From Loktanella salsilacus (GTDB taxonomy: Bacteria > Pseudomonadota > Alphaproteobacteria > Rhodobacterales > Rhodobacteraceae): a DNA stretch of 64,000 nt. Under the pieces are notes generated by a model. That model saw nothing but the letters and a program-made list of their open reading frames with translations. It was not told the origin of the DNA and ran no database searches. The position numbers were made by a program, and so were the translations under genes. The stretch is taken from positions 48,693 through 112,692 of the forward strand of contig NZ_FOTF01000012.1 in the NCBI RefSeq assembly GCF_900114485.1, in the 5' to 3' direction. Of this stretch, positions 1 to 8,512 are shown piece after piece. Every line of letters starts with the position of its first letter. Position 1 is the stretch's first letter.

Positions 1-1647
1 CGCATCGGCAAAGACGGGCGCGCGGTCCAGCGGATGGGCATCCGGCGCTTTGCGCTGGCGGGTCATGTAACCGATATCAAGGCCCGCAAGGTCGCTGACC
101 TGATAGGGTCCCATGGCAAAGCCAAAATCCACAAGGGCGCGGTCCACGGCGTAGGGGCTGGCCCCGTCCAGCACCATGTGATCGACGGCGGTGCGGTAGT
201 GGGACAGGATGCGGTTGCCGATAAAGCCATCGCAGACCCCTGCCCGCACGCCGATCTTGCCCAGCTTTTTCGCCAGCGCAAAGGCGGTCGCGGTCACGTC
301 GGTCGCGGTGGCGTCAGCCACGACGATTTCCAGCAGTTTCATCACATGGGCGGGGGAAAAGAAGTGCAAACCGATGACGTCGCCGGGGCGGCTGGTGGCC
401 TGCGCGATCTGGTTTACGTCAAGGTAGGACGTGTTGGTCGCCATCACCGCGCCGGGTTTGCAGACGCGGTCAAGCTCTTGGAACACCTGCGTTTTGACGT
501 CCATGTTTTCGAAGACCGCTTCGACCACCAGATCGGCATCCGACAGCGCATCATAGCCGACGACAGTGGCCAGTGCATCGGACAGGATCGCGTCGCGCGC
601 GGCCTCGGCTAGCTTGCCGCGTTTGACGGCGCTGGCAAGGTTGCGGGCGATGGTGTCGCGGGCACGGGCGGCGCTGTCTTCGTCGCGTTCAACCAGCGTG
701 ACATGCAGGCCGGACAGCACCATCGCAGTGGCAATCCCCGCCCCCATGGTGCCGCCGCCGATGACGCCAGCACGGGCGATGTCGCGGGGGGCGATACCTT
801 TGATCTCTGGCACTTTGGCCACGGCGCGTTCGGCAAAGAAGGCGTGCATCATGCCGGACCGCTGCGGTGTATCCAGCATCGACAGGAACAGGCGACGTTC
901 TGTGGCAGAGGCGTCTTGGTAGGACAGTTCAGTGCCTGCAATGACGGCGTCCAAGACGGCCAGCGGGGCGACTTGGCCTTTGGCGGTTTTGGTCAGGCGG
1001 GCGCGCCAATCCGCCAGTAACGCAGCGTCTGCGGCCGGGAATGGCAGGTCGGTCACGGCGCGGGGGCCCGCGCCATCTGCGATTAACTGCGCCGCATAGG
1101 CCAGCGCGTCGGCGCGCAAATCGTCCTCCGCCAGCGCATCGACAAAGCCCATATCAAGCGCTTGCGCGCCGCTGACAGGGCGACCGCTGGTCATCAGGGT
1201 GATGGCGGCGTCCAGACCCACAAGGCGCGGCATCCGCTGCGTGCCGCCAGCGCCCGGGATCACGCCAAGGGTGACTTCGGGCAGGCCCAGTTTCGCAGAT
1301 TTGGTCGCGATGCGGTAATGCGCGCCCAGTGCAACCTCTAGCCCGCCACCCAAAGCCGTACCGTGGATTGCGGCGACCACAGGCTTGGGGCTGGCCGCGA
1401 TGCGGTTGATCAGGTCGGGCAGGAACGGCTTAACCGGAGGCTTGCCAAATTCAGTGATATCAGCGCCGCCGATGAACAGCCGCCCTGCCCCGATGATGAT
1501 TGCGGCCTGCGCGTCGTCGTCGCCTTCAAAGCAGGTGATCGCGTCCCACAGCCCTTGGCGCACGGCTTGCCCCAGCGCGTTCACAGGCGGATTGTCCACC
1601 GTGATCACAGCGACATTGCCAGCTTTTTCGTAACTCACTTGGGTCAT
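1..1647 (-). CDS. fadJ: 3-hydroxyacyl-CoA dehydrogenase / enoyl-CoA hydratase multifunctional protein, 3' end outside the window
   Basis: This is a beta-oxidation multifunctional enzyme of the FadB/FadJ type: it hydrates trans-2-enoyl-CoA and oxidises L-3-hydroxyacyl-CoA with NAD. Residues 1 to about 185 are a crotonase domain with the oxyanion-hole stretch HGTALGGGLEVAL and the two expected glutamates at about E104 and E124. The NAD-binding domain begins with GVIGGGTMGAGIA near residue 296, followed by the SxxxH-type active site GLHFFSPAHVMKLLEIV. The frame is open from the ATG at 1647 to the window edge (549 codons), so the C-terminal dehydrogenase domain is incomplete. The gene lies downstream of iclR on the same strand and has its own IclR-like palindrome about 70 bp upstream. 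The choice of fadJ over fadB is by family resemblance only. Confidence 0.9.
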   Translation of the reverse strand, partial: MTQVSYEKAGNVAVITVDNPPVNALGQAVRQGLWDAITCFEGDDDAQAAIIIGAGRLFIGGADITEFGKPPVKPFLPDLINRIAASPKPVVAAIHGTALGGGLEVALGAHYRIATKSAKLGLPEVTLGVIPGAGGTQRMPRLVGLDAAITLMTSGRPVSGAQALDMGFVDALAEDDLRADALAYAAQLIADGAGPRAVTDLPFPAADAALLADWRARLTKTAKGQVAPLAVLDAVIAGTELSYQDASATERRLFLSMLDTPQRSGMMHAFFAERAVAKVPEIKGIAPRDIARAGVIGGGTMGAGIATAMVLSGLHVTLVERDEDSAARARDTIARNLASAVKRGKLAEAARDAILSDALATVVGYDALSDADLVVEAVFENMDVKTQVFQELDRVCKPGAVMATNTSYLDVNQIAQATSRPGDVIGLHFFSPAHVMKLLEIVVADATATDVTATAFALAKKLGKIGVRAGVCDGFIGNRILSHYRTAVDHMVLDGASPYAVDRALVDFGFAMGPYQVSDLAGLDIGYMTRQRKAPDAHPLDRAPVFADA

Positions 1648-1710
1648 GCGCGTCTCTCCCTCGGCATTGGGTTGACGATATCAACCTGACGAGAGATTTC
1701 AACATGTAAA

Positions 1711-1737
1711 ATCCTATTCCATTATGCGGAACAGGAT
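1711..1737. promoter_or_regulatory. IclR-like operator upstream of the fad gene
   Basis: A 27-bp interrupted palindrome: ATCCT-n-TTCC, seven bases, then GGAA-n-AGGAT. The 15-bp core TTCCATTATGCGGAA lies at 1717-1731. The core is almost the same as the one in front of dctP (5607-5621). Such TTCC..GGAA cores are typical of IclR-family operators. It sits about 70 bp upstream of the fad start codon and overlaps the end of iclR. Confidence 0.6.
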
Positions 1738-2547
1738 TTAAAGGTCATGCGCGCTCATCCCGCTTGATTGGCCCATCATCCGTTCCAGATCACGCACGGT
1801 CTGCAGCAGCTTTGGCCCCACCTCTTCGCGCATACGCGCGACAGAGAGGGCTTCGGGCATCGCGCCGCAGGTAAAGACAACTGGATCGCCCAGCTCGCGC
1901 GATTGAAAGGGTACGGCGACGGCGTGGATATTGGCGGCGAAATAGCTGTCCGGGTCGGTGATCACATAGCCGCGGGTCTGGATCTGACTCTGCGCCAGAT
2001 CGCGGTTCACATGCGCCTGATCGGGCGTCAGGCCGCGGTCGCCAGCCGCATCACGCACCGCTTGGGCAAAACCGTCGACGGGCAGCGCCCCCAGCATCGC
2101 ATGACCGGACGAAGTGCCGTTAAACGGCAGCCTGTGCCCAACCTCTAGCCACAAAGACGCCACGCCGCGCGGGCGCCATGTTTTAACGATCAGCATCTTG
2201 CCCGCGTCCCGCACCAGCAGCAGGGACAGGGTGCCGGTTTCATCCGCCAGCCGCTGCATCAGCGGGCCGGACAGATCGACAAAGGACAGTGACGCGCTGG
2301 CCATATTTCCCAGCGCCAGCAGCGCAGGACCGGGGCGATAGCGGTCGTGCCGCCGCGTGTGGGTCAGATACCCCAGCGACTGCAGCGTAAAGGTTAAGCG
2401 AGAGACGGTTGATTTGGGCAGACCCGTGCGATCCGAAATCTCGGCGTTGCCAAGCCCGTCGTCAGAGGGGCGAAAGGCGCGCAGGACGCTGAGCCCCCGC
2501 GCCAATGTCGTTGCAAAGCGTCGGTCTTTTTCCAAATCACCGTCCAT
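1738..2547 (-). CDS. IclR family transcriptional regulator
   Basis: A one-domain-plus-effector regulator of about 269 residues. The N-terminal winged helix (RFATTLARGLSVLRAF... EISDRTGLPKSTVSRLTFTLQSLGYL) is the IclR DNA-binding domain. The rest (MQRLADETGTLSLLLVRD to FTCGAMPEALS) is the IclR effector-binding domain. I chose the ATG at 2547 because AAAGGA lies about 8 nt upstream; an ATG three codons earlier (2556) is possible. The gene follows dctM by about 30 bp and precedes the fad gene, so it is probably the local regulator of both. Two matching palindromes (1711-1737 and 5607-5621) are the likely targets. The ligand is unknown; it should be related to the TRAP substrate. Confidence 0.9.
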   Translation of the reverse strand: MDGDLEKDRRFATTLARGLSVLRAFRPSDDGLGNAEISDRTGLPKSTVSRLTFTLQSLGYLTHTRRHDRYRPGPALLALGNMASASLSFVDLSGPLMQRLADETGTLSLLLVRDAGKMLIVKTWRPRGVASLWLEVGHRLPFNGTSSGHAMLGALPVDGFAQAVRDAAGDRGLTPDQAHVNRDLAQSQIQTRGYVITDPDSYFAANIHAVAVPFQSRELGDPVVFTCGAMPEALSVARMREEVGPKLLQTVRDLERMMGQSSGMSAHDL

Positions 2548-2579
2548 AGAGGGCATCCTTTATCTTATGTCACCGCCAG

Positions 2580-3917
2580 CTATAGCGAATTGGGGATCAG
2601 AAGCGAGATAATCGGAAAGCTCATCAACAAGATTAACACGACGACGTCGATCGCAAGAAAACGCCAGATGCCGGCAAAAATCTTATCGATGGGCACGGCT
2701 TTGCCCACAACGTTGCTGATAACAAAGACATTCAGACCCACAGGCGGCGTAATCAGGCCGATTTCCAGCAGCTTGACCACGACCACACCGAACCAGATCA
2801 GGTTAAAGCCATAGCTTTCGACCAGTGGCACCATCAGCGGCAGGGTCAGCACCATGATCCCGATGGGGTCAAGGAACATGCCAAGGATCAGATAGATCAC
2901 CGCGATGGCAGCCAGCAGCAGGACCGGCGACAGCTGCGCGTCGCTGACAGAGGCCACGATATCCGACGCCACGCCGGTCAGGGCGATGAAGGCGACAAAA
3001 ATCTTGGCGGCGGCGGCGATCAGGAAAATGCTCGACGTCTGGATGCAGGTCTCGCGCAGGCTTTCCCACAGATCGCGCCATGTCAGCTTGCGCTGGGCAA
3101 AACCGATGACACAGGCGGCGGCGACGCAGATCGCAGCAGCCTCTGTCGCGGTGAAAAAGCCGCCGTAGATGCCGCCGACGATCAGACCGAACAGCGCGAC
3201 AGCGGGCCATGCGCCGATGGCGGCGTTCAGCTTGTCCTGCATCGTAATCTCGCCTTGATAGGCGGGCGCGGCAGAGGGCTTGGATTTGACCCAGATGTAG
3301 ATCGCCAGCAAAAAGCCCGCGAGCGACAACAAGCCCGGCAGTACGCCAGCAAGAAACAGGGACGAGATCGAGGTTTCGGTAAAGATGCCATAGATGATGA
3401 ACAGCACCGACGGCGGGATCAGCGACCCCAGCGTGCCGCCCGCGGCAACCGATGCGGTGGCAAGGCCCTTGTCGTAGCCCATGCGCAACATCTCTGGCGC
3501 GCAGATGCGGCCCATGGTCGATGCGCAGGCGATGGACGATCCGGTGATCGCAGAAAATCCGCCGCAGCCCACAACAGACGCCATAGCGACACCGCCGGGC
3601 ACCTTGGCCAGCCAAACGCGGGCGGCGTCATAAATGCGCGTCGTGATATCCGCGCGGTAGGCGATATGGCCCAGCGCGATGAACAGCGGGATCATCGACA
3701 GATCGTAGGAATGGATCAGGTCGAAGGAATTCGAAAACACCAGCGACGTGGTCGGACGCACCGCGCGGTCTGGGGTGAACGCGCCGGTGCGGGTCGCGAA
3801 AATCACAAAGGTGCCGATGGTGCCGATGCCTGCCAGCGCAAAGGCAATGGGCACGCGAAGGGCCAGAAGGCCAATCACAGCGGCAAAGGCGCATAGGCCA
3901 ATCAGGGTGCCGTCCAT
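2580..3917 (-). CDS. dctM: TRAP transporter large permease, DctM type
   Basis: Large membrane subunit of a tripartite ATP-independent periplasmic transporter, which imports an organic acid with a sodium gradient. The 445-residue protein is strongly hydrophobic with a dozen or so membrane segments. It carries family signatures such as GVAMASVVGCGGFSAITGSSIA, TLGSLIPPSVLFIIYGI and LITPPVGLNVFVI. The ATG overlaps the dctQ stop by one base (TAATG), so translation is coupled. The substrate cannot be told from sequence; its position beside an IclR gene and a fad-type gene suggests a carboxylate that is degraded as a CoA thioester. Confidence 0.95.
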   Translation of the reverse strand: MDGTLIGLCAFAAVIGLLALRVPIAFALAGIGTIGTFVIFATRTGAFTPDRAVRPTTSLVFSNSFDLIHSYDLSMIPLFIALGHIAYRADITTRIYDAARVWLAKVPGGVAMASVVGCGGFSAITGSSIACASTMGRICAPEMLRMGYDKGLATASVAAGGTLGSLIPPSVLFIIYGIFTETSISSLFLAGVLPGLLSLAGFLLAIYIWVKSKPSAAPAYQGEITMQDKLNAAIGAWPAVALFGLIVGGIYGGFFTATEAAAICVAAACVIGFAQRKLTWRDLWESLRETCIQTSSIFLIAAAAKIFVAFIALTGVASDIVASVSDAQLSPVLLLAAIAVIYLILGMFLDPIGIMVLTLPLMVPLVESYGFNLIWFGVVVVKLLEIGLITPPVGLNVFVISNVVGKAVPIDKIFAGIWRFLAIDVVVLILLMSFPIISLLIPNSL

Positions 3918-4453
3918 TATGCGCGGTCCTTTTCGTCTTCAACAAAGGTAGAGCTGGTGGTTTCCGACAAGGCGGGGATACCGCCTGCGCGCAGGGTGCG
4001 GATGTCGCCGATGACCAGAAGCAGCAGGCGCAGCCAGCAGAACGACATGCCGATCAGAAACAGCACCCGGCCCGGCCACTTTGGCAGGTTCAACTGGCCG
4101 AAATAATATGACCCGCTTGTGATCATATGCACCGTCTCGTTCCAACCAGCATAAAGCAGCGGGGACAGCGCCAGCAGGCCAAACATGCCGCCAAAGATGA
4201 CCAACATGCCCTGCGCCCGCATGGGCAGGCGATTGGACACGAACTCTACCACGATATGCGCACGCGCCGTGGTTGCGGCGGCCAGTGGCAGCACGATGGC
4301 GACCACCATCAATTCGCGCACCATGACGATGGTGTCGGGAATGCCCGAATTCAGCGTGACCCGCAGCAGAACGCTGGCGGTAATCAATGCGCCCAGCGCG
4401 ATGACAGCGCAGCAGGCAAGGTCAAGCAACAGCCGTTCGATGCGATACAGCAT
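3917..4453 (-). CDS. dctQ: TRAP transporter small permease, DctQ type
   Basis: Small membrane subunit of the same TRAP transporter, 178 residues, with four predicted membrane spans. The segments start at LLLDLACCAVIALGALITASV, LMVVAIVLPLAAATTARAHIVVEF (a typical DctQ stretch), MLVIFGGMFGLLALSPLLYAG and FLIGMSFCWLRLLLLVIG. It pairs with DctM to form the translocation unit. A GGGGG-rich ribosome binding site precedes the ATG at 4453. It is separated from dctP by 71 bp that hold a strong hairpin. Confidence 0.93.
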   Translation of the reverse strand: MLYRIERLLLDLACCAVIALGALITASVLLRVTLNSGIPDTIVMVRELMVVAIVLPLAAATTARAHIVVEFVSNRLPMRAQGMLVIFGGMFGLLALSPLLYAGWNETVHMITSGSYYFGQLNLPKWPGRVLFLIGMSFCWLRLLLLVIGDIRTLRAGGIPALSETTSSTFVEDEKDRA

Positions 4454-4487
4454 CGGCCACCCCCAAGTTTATGTTTGGAATAGGTCA

Positions 4488-4512
4488 GGCTGCGGCGAGG
4501 ATCGCCGCAGCC
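4488..4512 (-). terminator. intercistronic hairpin between dctP and dctQ
   Basis: A perfect 11-bp stem (4488-4498 with 4502-4512) and a 3-base loop. There is no good T-run, so it is more likely an attenuator or mRNA-stabilising hairpin than a full terminator. Such structures often keep the binding-protein mRNA more abundant than the permease part. Confidence 0.5.
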
Positions 4513-4524
4513 CTAAGGTCCGGA

Positions 4525-5568
4525 CTAGCGAGTCCAGGGATAGCCCTGCGCGTCCCGCTCTTCGGTGTATTTCGCCAGCAGTGCGCGGTAGCTGTCCAGC
4601 ATGCCTGCACCGTCAAGGCCGGCAGCAGTTGCCTGCTCGACCCATGCGTCGATGTAAGGCGCGCCGCGCTCGACCAGTTTGTCACGCTCTGCCGCGTCCA
4701 GTTCGATCACTTCGACGCCCGCATCCTTCATCGTCTGCACGGCGGCATCGTTGTCCGCGGTAATCAGCTCGCCCAGCGTGTCGGCCATGCCGACGCCCGC
4801 GTCGTTCATCGCGGTCTGCTGTTCAGGGGTCAGGGCGTCGTAAGCATACTTGTTCATAAAGATGCCCAGCGCGCCAACTTGGCCCCAGTTCATCAGTGTG
4901 TAGCTGGTCATGACCTCTTGCTGCTTGAGCGCGGCCACAGCGTAGGAATACCCCTGCGAGCAGTCCAGCAACCCGGTATCCATACCCTGATAGGCGTCAT
5001 AGATCGACATCGCGACCATGTTCGCGCCCAGATCGCGGAAGACGTCGCCATAAGCGCCCACGCCGCGCACTTTAAGGCCTGACACGTCCTCTGCGGTGCG
5101 GATCGCCGCGCCTTTGCAGCCGATGTTCACGGCAGAGGTGGTGAAGGTGCCAAGATAGACCAGATCCTGATCGGCCAAGTTGGCGGCGATGATCGGGTCG
5201 GTGCGCATCAGCTCGTCTGTGGCGCGCATACCGACCCAAGCGTCCGCGTTCAGCAGCGGCAGATCGGCGATGCCATAGGCGATCATTTCCTGCGGGAAAT
5301 AGACGCCAATGATGGTGCCAAGGTCGGCCACGCCGTCGCTGACGCCTTGCAGGGCAGCATCAGCCTTGAACAGCGCCCCGCCCCACTGGATGTCGATCAC
5401 CAGATCGCCATTCGTGCGCGCGGTCACGTCATCGGCAAAGGCCTGAGTCGCCACAGCGCGTGCACCGCGATTGGGGCCAGCCTCGCCCAGAATAAGTGTG
5501 GTTTGCGCGCTTAGCGCGGTCGTTGCCATGCATAGCGCTAGCGTGGCTGAAGCCAGAGTCTTCTTCAT
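4525..5568 (-). CDS. dctP: TRAP transporter substrate-binding protein, DctP type
   Basis: Periplasmic solute receptor of the TRAP transporter, about 347 residues. A clear Sec signal peptide begins MKKTLASATLALCMATTALSA and is followed by the mature start QTTLILGEAGPNRG. DctP-family landmarks include LKVRGVGAYGDVFRDLGANMVAMS and the conserved YDALTPEQQTAMNDAG region near the C terminus. The ATG at 5568 is preceded by GGAGGAG at good spacing; a longer reading from 5592 only adds the ribosome-binding-site region. An IclR-like palindrome lies 39 bp upstream. First gene of dctPQM. Confidence 0.94.
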   Translation of the reverse strand: MKKTLASATLALCMATTALSAQTTLILGEAGPNRGARAVATQAFADDVTARTNGDLVIDIQWGGALFKADAALQGVSDGVADLGTIIGVYFPQEMIAYGIADLPLLNADAWVGMRATDELMRTDPIIAANLADQDLVYLGTFTTSAVNIGCKGAAIRTAEDVSGLKVRGVGAYGDVFRDLGANMVAMSIYDAYQGMDTGLLDCSQGYSYAVAALKQQEVMTSYTLMNWGQVGALGIFMNKYAYDALTPEQQTAMNDAGVGMADTLGELITADNDAAVQTMKDAGVEVIELDAAERDKLVERGAPYIDAWVEQATAAGLDGAGMLDSYRALLAKYTEERDAQGYPWTR

Positions 5569-5606
5569 CGTCGCTCCTCCCAGAACTTCCAATAAGTAGA
5601 ATACAC

Positions 5607-5621
5607 TTCCACTATACGGAA
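5607..5621. promoter_or_regulatory. IclR-like operator upstream of dctP
   Basis: TTCCACTATACGGAA, differing from the core at 1717-1731 (TTCCATTATGCGGAA) at two symmetric positions. It lies 39 bp upstream of the dctP ATG, where it could cover the transcription start or the -10 region. It is probably bound by the IclR protein encoded at 1738-2547. Confidence 0.6.
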
Positions 5622-5711
5622 TTGAGTTTATGAAGCAAGAGAGGATATCCGAAGTTTGCTACCCTAAATTGTGGCCCACCCTGGGGGTCGTCGCACCGCA
5701 TCGTAAACGCC

Positions 5712-5735
5712 CCGGCCACCCCGTAGGGCGGCCGG
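5712..5735 (-). terminator. probable terminator of the amide operon
   Basis: Hairpin with arms CCGGCC-A-CCC and GGG-C-GGCCGG around a 4-base loop, about 35 bp after the stop of the fused ABC ATPase gene. On the minus strand it is followed by GGGGCGTTTACG, which is only weakly T-rich. Confidence 0.45.
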
Positions 5736-5770
5736 TTTGGTCACGTTAAAACCGAGGTGTGAACGCTGCC

Positions 5771-7552
5771 TTAACCGGGAACAGCAACCATGTGGCCGCT
5801 GGTGACCTCTTGCATCAGATGGCGCGCCACGATGGCCCCGGCCGGGTGGACGGGGTTGGGGATATCGCCCGACATGCGCGGCGTGTCAGGGCGCTGGGCG
5901 CGTGGGTCGGCAATTGGCACCGCCGCCATCAACCGCTTGGTATAGGCGTGTTGCGGGTTGCCGAAAATCTGCGCCCGACTGCCGACCTCTACGATTTGGC
6001 CAAGGTGCATCACCGCAACCCGGTCCGAGATATTCTCGACCACGGCCATGTCGTGACTGATGAACAGCATGGCGATGCCAAACTCGTCCTTGAGGCTACG
6101 CAGCAAATCCAGCACCCGCGCCTGCACAGACACATCCAGCGCCGACACGCTTTCGTCCGCGATGATCAGCTTGGGCGTCAGGGCCAGCGCGCGGGCGATG
6201 CAAATCCGCTGGCGCTGGCCGCCGGAAAATTCATGCGGGTAGTTATCCAGCTGCGCTGTCGTCAGACCGACCTTTTCCATCAAGGCGGCGGCGCGGGCGC
6301 GGCGGCTGGTGGCATCGCCCGTCCCGTGGATCAGCAGCGGTTCAGCAATCTGGTCCCCCACGGTCATGCGCGGATCAAGGGCGGCCATCGGATCCTGAAA
6401 GATGATCTGCGTCGCCGCGCTCAGCCGCTTGCGGGCCTGCGCGGTCATGGTGCCAACGGTCTGATCGCCCACGCGGATCAGCCCGGTATGCGGCACAAGG
6501 CCGACAATGGCGCGGGCAATGGTGGACTTGCCGCAGCCGGATTCGCCGACAAGGGAAAAGGTTTCCCCGGCGCGGATATCAAGGCTGACACCTTCCACCG
6601 CGTGGACCCGGTGGGTCACGCGGTTCAGCACACCGCCGCGCAGATCGAACCGGACCTGCACATCGCGCAATTCAGCCACCACAGGTGCATCGGGGCGCGG
6701 CACGGCGCGGCCGCCCTGCCCCATGCGCGGCACAGCTGCCAGCAACGCCTGCGTATAAGGCTGCTGCGGCGCGGCAAAGATATCGTCTACGCGGCCCGTT
6801 TCCTCGATCACGCCTTTGCGCATGATCACGACGCGGTCAGCCATTTCGGCGACGACGCCCATGTCGTGGGTAATCAGCAGGATCGCGGTGCCGTGGGACG
6901 CTTGCAGATCGCGCAGCAGGTCCAACACTTCGCGCTGCACGGTGACATCAAGCGCGGTCGTGGGCTCATCGGCGATCAGCACGTCAGGCTTGAGCGCCAA
7001 GGCCATCGCGATCATCACGCGCTGGCGCATCCCCCCCGACAGCTCGTGCGGGAACTGGCCCATGCGGCGGGTGGGTTCGGACAAGCGCACAGCGCTCAGC
7101 GCCTCTAGCGCTTGGCGGCGGGCGGCCGCGCGAGAGATCGGCTCGTGCGCGCGGATCGCCTCTATCAATTGGGTGCCGATGGTCATCACCGGGTTCAGAC
7201 TGGTCATCGGCTCTTGAAAGATCATTGCAACACGGTTGCCGCGCACGGCGCGTAATTCCGGCTCTGGCATGCCGGTCAGGGTCCGGTCGCCCAGCTTAAT
7301 GCATCCCCCGGTGACGCGCACCGCAGGGGGCGGCAGCAGGCCCATGATCGCCAGCGAGGTGATGGATTTGCCAGACCCGCTTTCGCCTGCAATCGCCAAG
7401 GTCTCTCCCCGCGCCAGATCAAAGCTGATGTTGCGGATCAGGGGCAGCAGCCCCCCTTGCGTGCGGACGGCAACGGTCAGGTCTTGCACCGACAAAACGG
7501 GGGTGTCCGGGGCCATGTTGGCCCCGGTCAATGGTTTCAAATCCGCGCTCAT
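5771..7552 (-). CDS. fused dipeptide/oligopeptide-type ABC transporter ATPase (DppD-DppF fusion)
   Basis: Energises the importer formed by the neighbouring DppB, DppC and DppA homologues. About 593 residues contain two complete ABC cassettes in tandem. The first has Walker A GESGSGKS, signature LSGGMRQRV and Walker [12 protein letters not shown]. The second has [17 protein letters not shown] and [11 protein letters not shown]. In most bacteria these are two genes, dppD and dppF. The ATG at 7552 overlaps the stop of the amidase gene (ATGA), so I prefer it to the upstream start at 7564. Last gene of the amide operon. The substrate is probably an amide or short peptide; this is inferred from context. 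Confidence 0.92.
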   Translation of the reverse strand: MSADLKPLTGANMAPDTPVLSVQDLTVAVRTQGGLLPLIRNISFDLARGETLAIAGESGSGKSITSLAIMGLLPPPAVRVTGGCIKLGDRTLTGMPEPELRAVRGNRVAMIFQEPMTSLNPVMTIGTQLIEAIRAHEPISRAAARRQALEALSAVRLSEPTRRMGQFPHELSGGMRQRVMIAMALALKPDVLIADEPTTALDVTVQREVLDLLRDLQASHGTAILLITHDMGVVAEMADRVVIMRKGVIEETGRVDDIFAAPQQPYTQALLAAVPRMGQGGRAVPRPDAPVVAELRDVQVRFDLRGGVLNRVTHRVHAVEGVSLDIRAGETFSLVGESGCGKSTIARAIVGLVPHTGLIRVGDQTVGTMTAQARKRLSAATQIIFQDPMAALDPRMTVGDQIAEPLLIHGTGDATSRRARAAALMEKVGLTTAQLDNYPHEFSGGQRQRICIARALALTPKLIIADESVSALDVSVQARVLDLLRSLKDEFGIAMLFISHDMAVVENISDRVAVMHLGQIVEVGSRAQIFGNPQHAYTKRLMAAVPIADPRAQRPDTPRMSGDIPNPVHPAGAIVARHLMQEVTSGHMVAVPG

Positions 7553-8508
7553 TCGAACACGCAACGCGGGAAGTAAAAGCTGACGATCCAGTTCGGCATA
7601 TCCACGATTTCTGATATCCGCAGATCGCCGCAGGTGCTGACCAGCATATAGGCGTCAACCGCCGCCATGCCGCGCGTGGCGCACAGATGATCGACCATGC
7701 CTGCCACCGCATCGCGGGACGCAGTCATCAGGTCGGGGCCGATGCCGGTTGTGACCTCGTACCCTTTATGGTCCAGATGCCGCGTGACGGGCCCCGGCGT
7801 GGTGAAACGCGGAGTTTTCAGGTTCGCACCTTTCACCAGATCAAGGGTCAGGACCACGTCCATCGGGCTTTCAATCGCGGTGCCGCAAACTTCGCCGTCG
7901 CCTTGGGCGGCGTGGGTGTCACCGACGCTGAACAAAGCGCCCGCGACTTCCACGGGCAGATAAAGCGTCGTGCCAGCGGATAGATCACGGATGTCCAGAT
8001 TGCCGCCTACCCGCCGGGGCGGAACGACGGAATGCAGGCCGGGTTCGGCCAGCGCGTTGCCGATGGTGCCGGCAAAGGGCTTTAACGGCACGCGGCCTTC
8101 TTTGCCAAACAGCGACGGCGCCATGGTTTCTGGATCATAGGTCCAGATGTGCAGCGCGGGGTCGGTGAACTGATCCGCCAGCAGGCCAAAGCCCGGAATG
8201 TTCGCAGTCCAGCCCCAGCCTTTGCCGTCCTGCGCACGGGGCGCAAAACTGTCGAGGGTCACCTTTATCGCGTCCCCCGGCTGAGCCCCTTCAACCCAGA
8301 TCGGGCCGGACACCGGATTGATCTTGCCGAAATCCAGCGTTTCCACATCGGCCACGGTGGACGACGGGCCAAGCTGGCCCGCCGAACTGTCGTGGCAGTG
8401 AAACAGGATCGTCTGGCCCGGTTCCACCCTTTGCGCCGGGGCAAGTGAATTGTCCCAGCCAAAGTGGTGCTGCGCGCCGTGGATCGTGTAATCGCAAGCC
8501 TTGCACAT
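7549..8508 (-). CDS. fmdA: acetamidase/formamidase family protein
   Basis: Zinc-dependent amide hydrolase of the FmdA/AmdA family, which releases ammonia and a carboxylate from formamide or acetamide. The 319 residues show family landmarks: the start HHFGWDNSLAPAQRVEPGQTILFHCHD, GPIWVEGAQPGDAIKV, the GDTHAAQGDGEVCGTAIE metal and active-site region, and the C-terminal YMLVSTCGDLRISEIVD. It sits between dppA and the fused ATPase gene with 4-bp spacing or overlap, so the organism couples uptake directly to hydrolysis. Exact substrate is not determined by sequence; larger amides are possible. Confidence 0.9.
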   Translation of the reverse strand: MCKACDYTIHGAQHHFGWDNSLAPAQRVEPGQTILFHCHDSSAGQLGPSSTVADVETLDFGKINPVSGPIWVEGAQPGDAIKVTLDSFAPRAQDGKGWGWTANIPGFGLLADQFTDPALHIWTYDPETMAPSLFGKEGRVPLKPFAGTIGNALAEPGLHSVVPPRRVGGNLDIRDLSAGTTLYLPVEVAGALFSVGDTHAAQGDGEVCGTAIESPMDVVLTLDLVKGANLKTPRFTTPGPVTRHLDHKGYEVTTGIGPDLMTASRDAVAGMVDHLCATRGMAAVDAYMLVSTCGDLRISEIVDMPNWIVSFYFPRCVFE

Positions 8509-8512
8509 GGTG

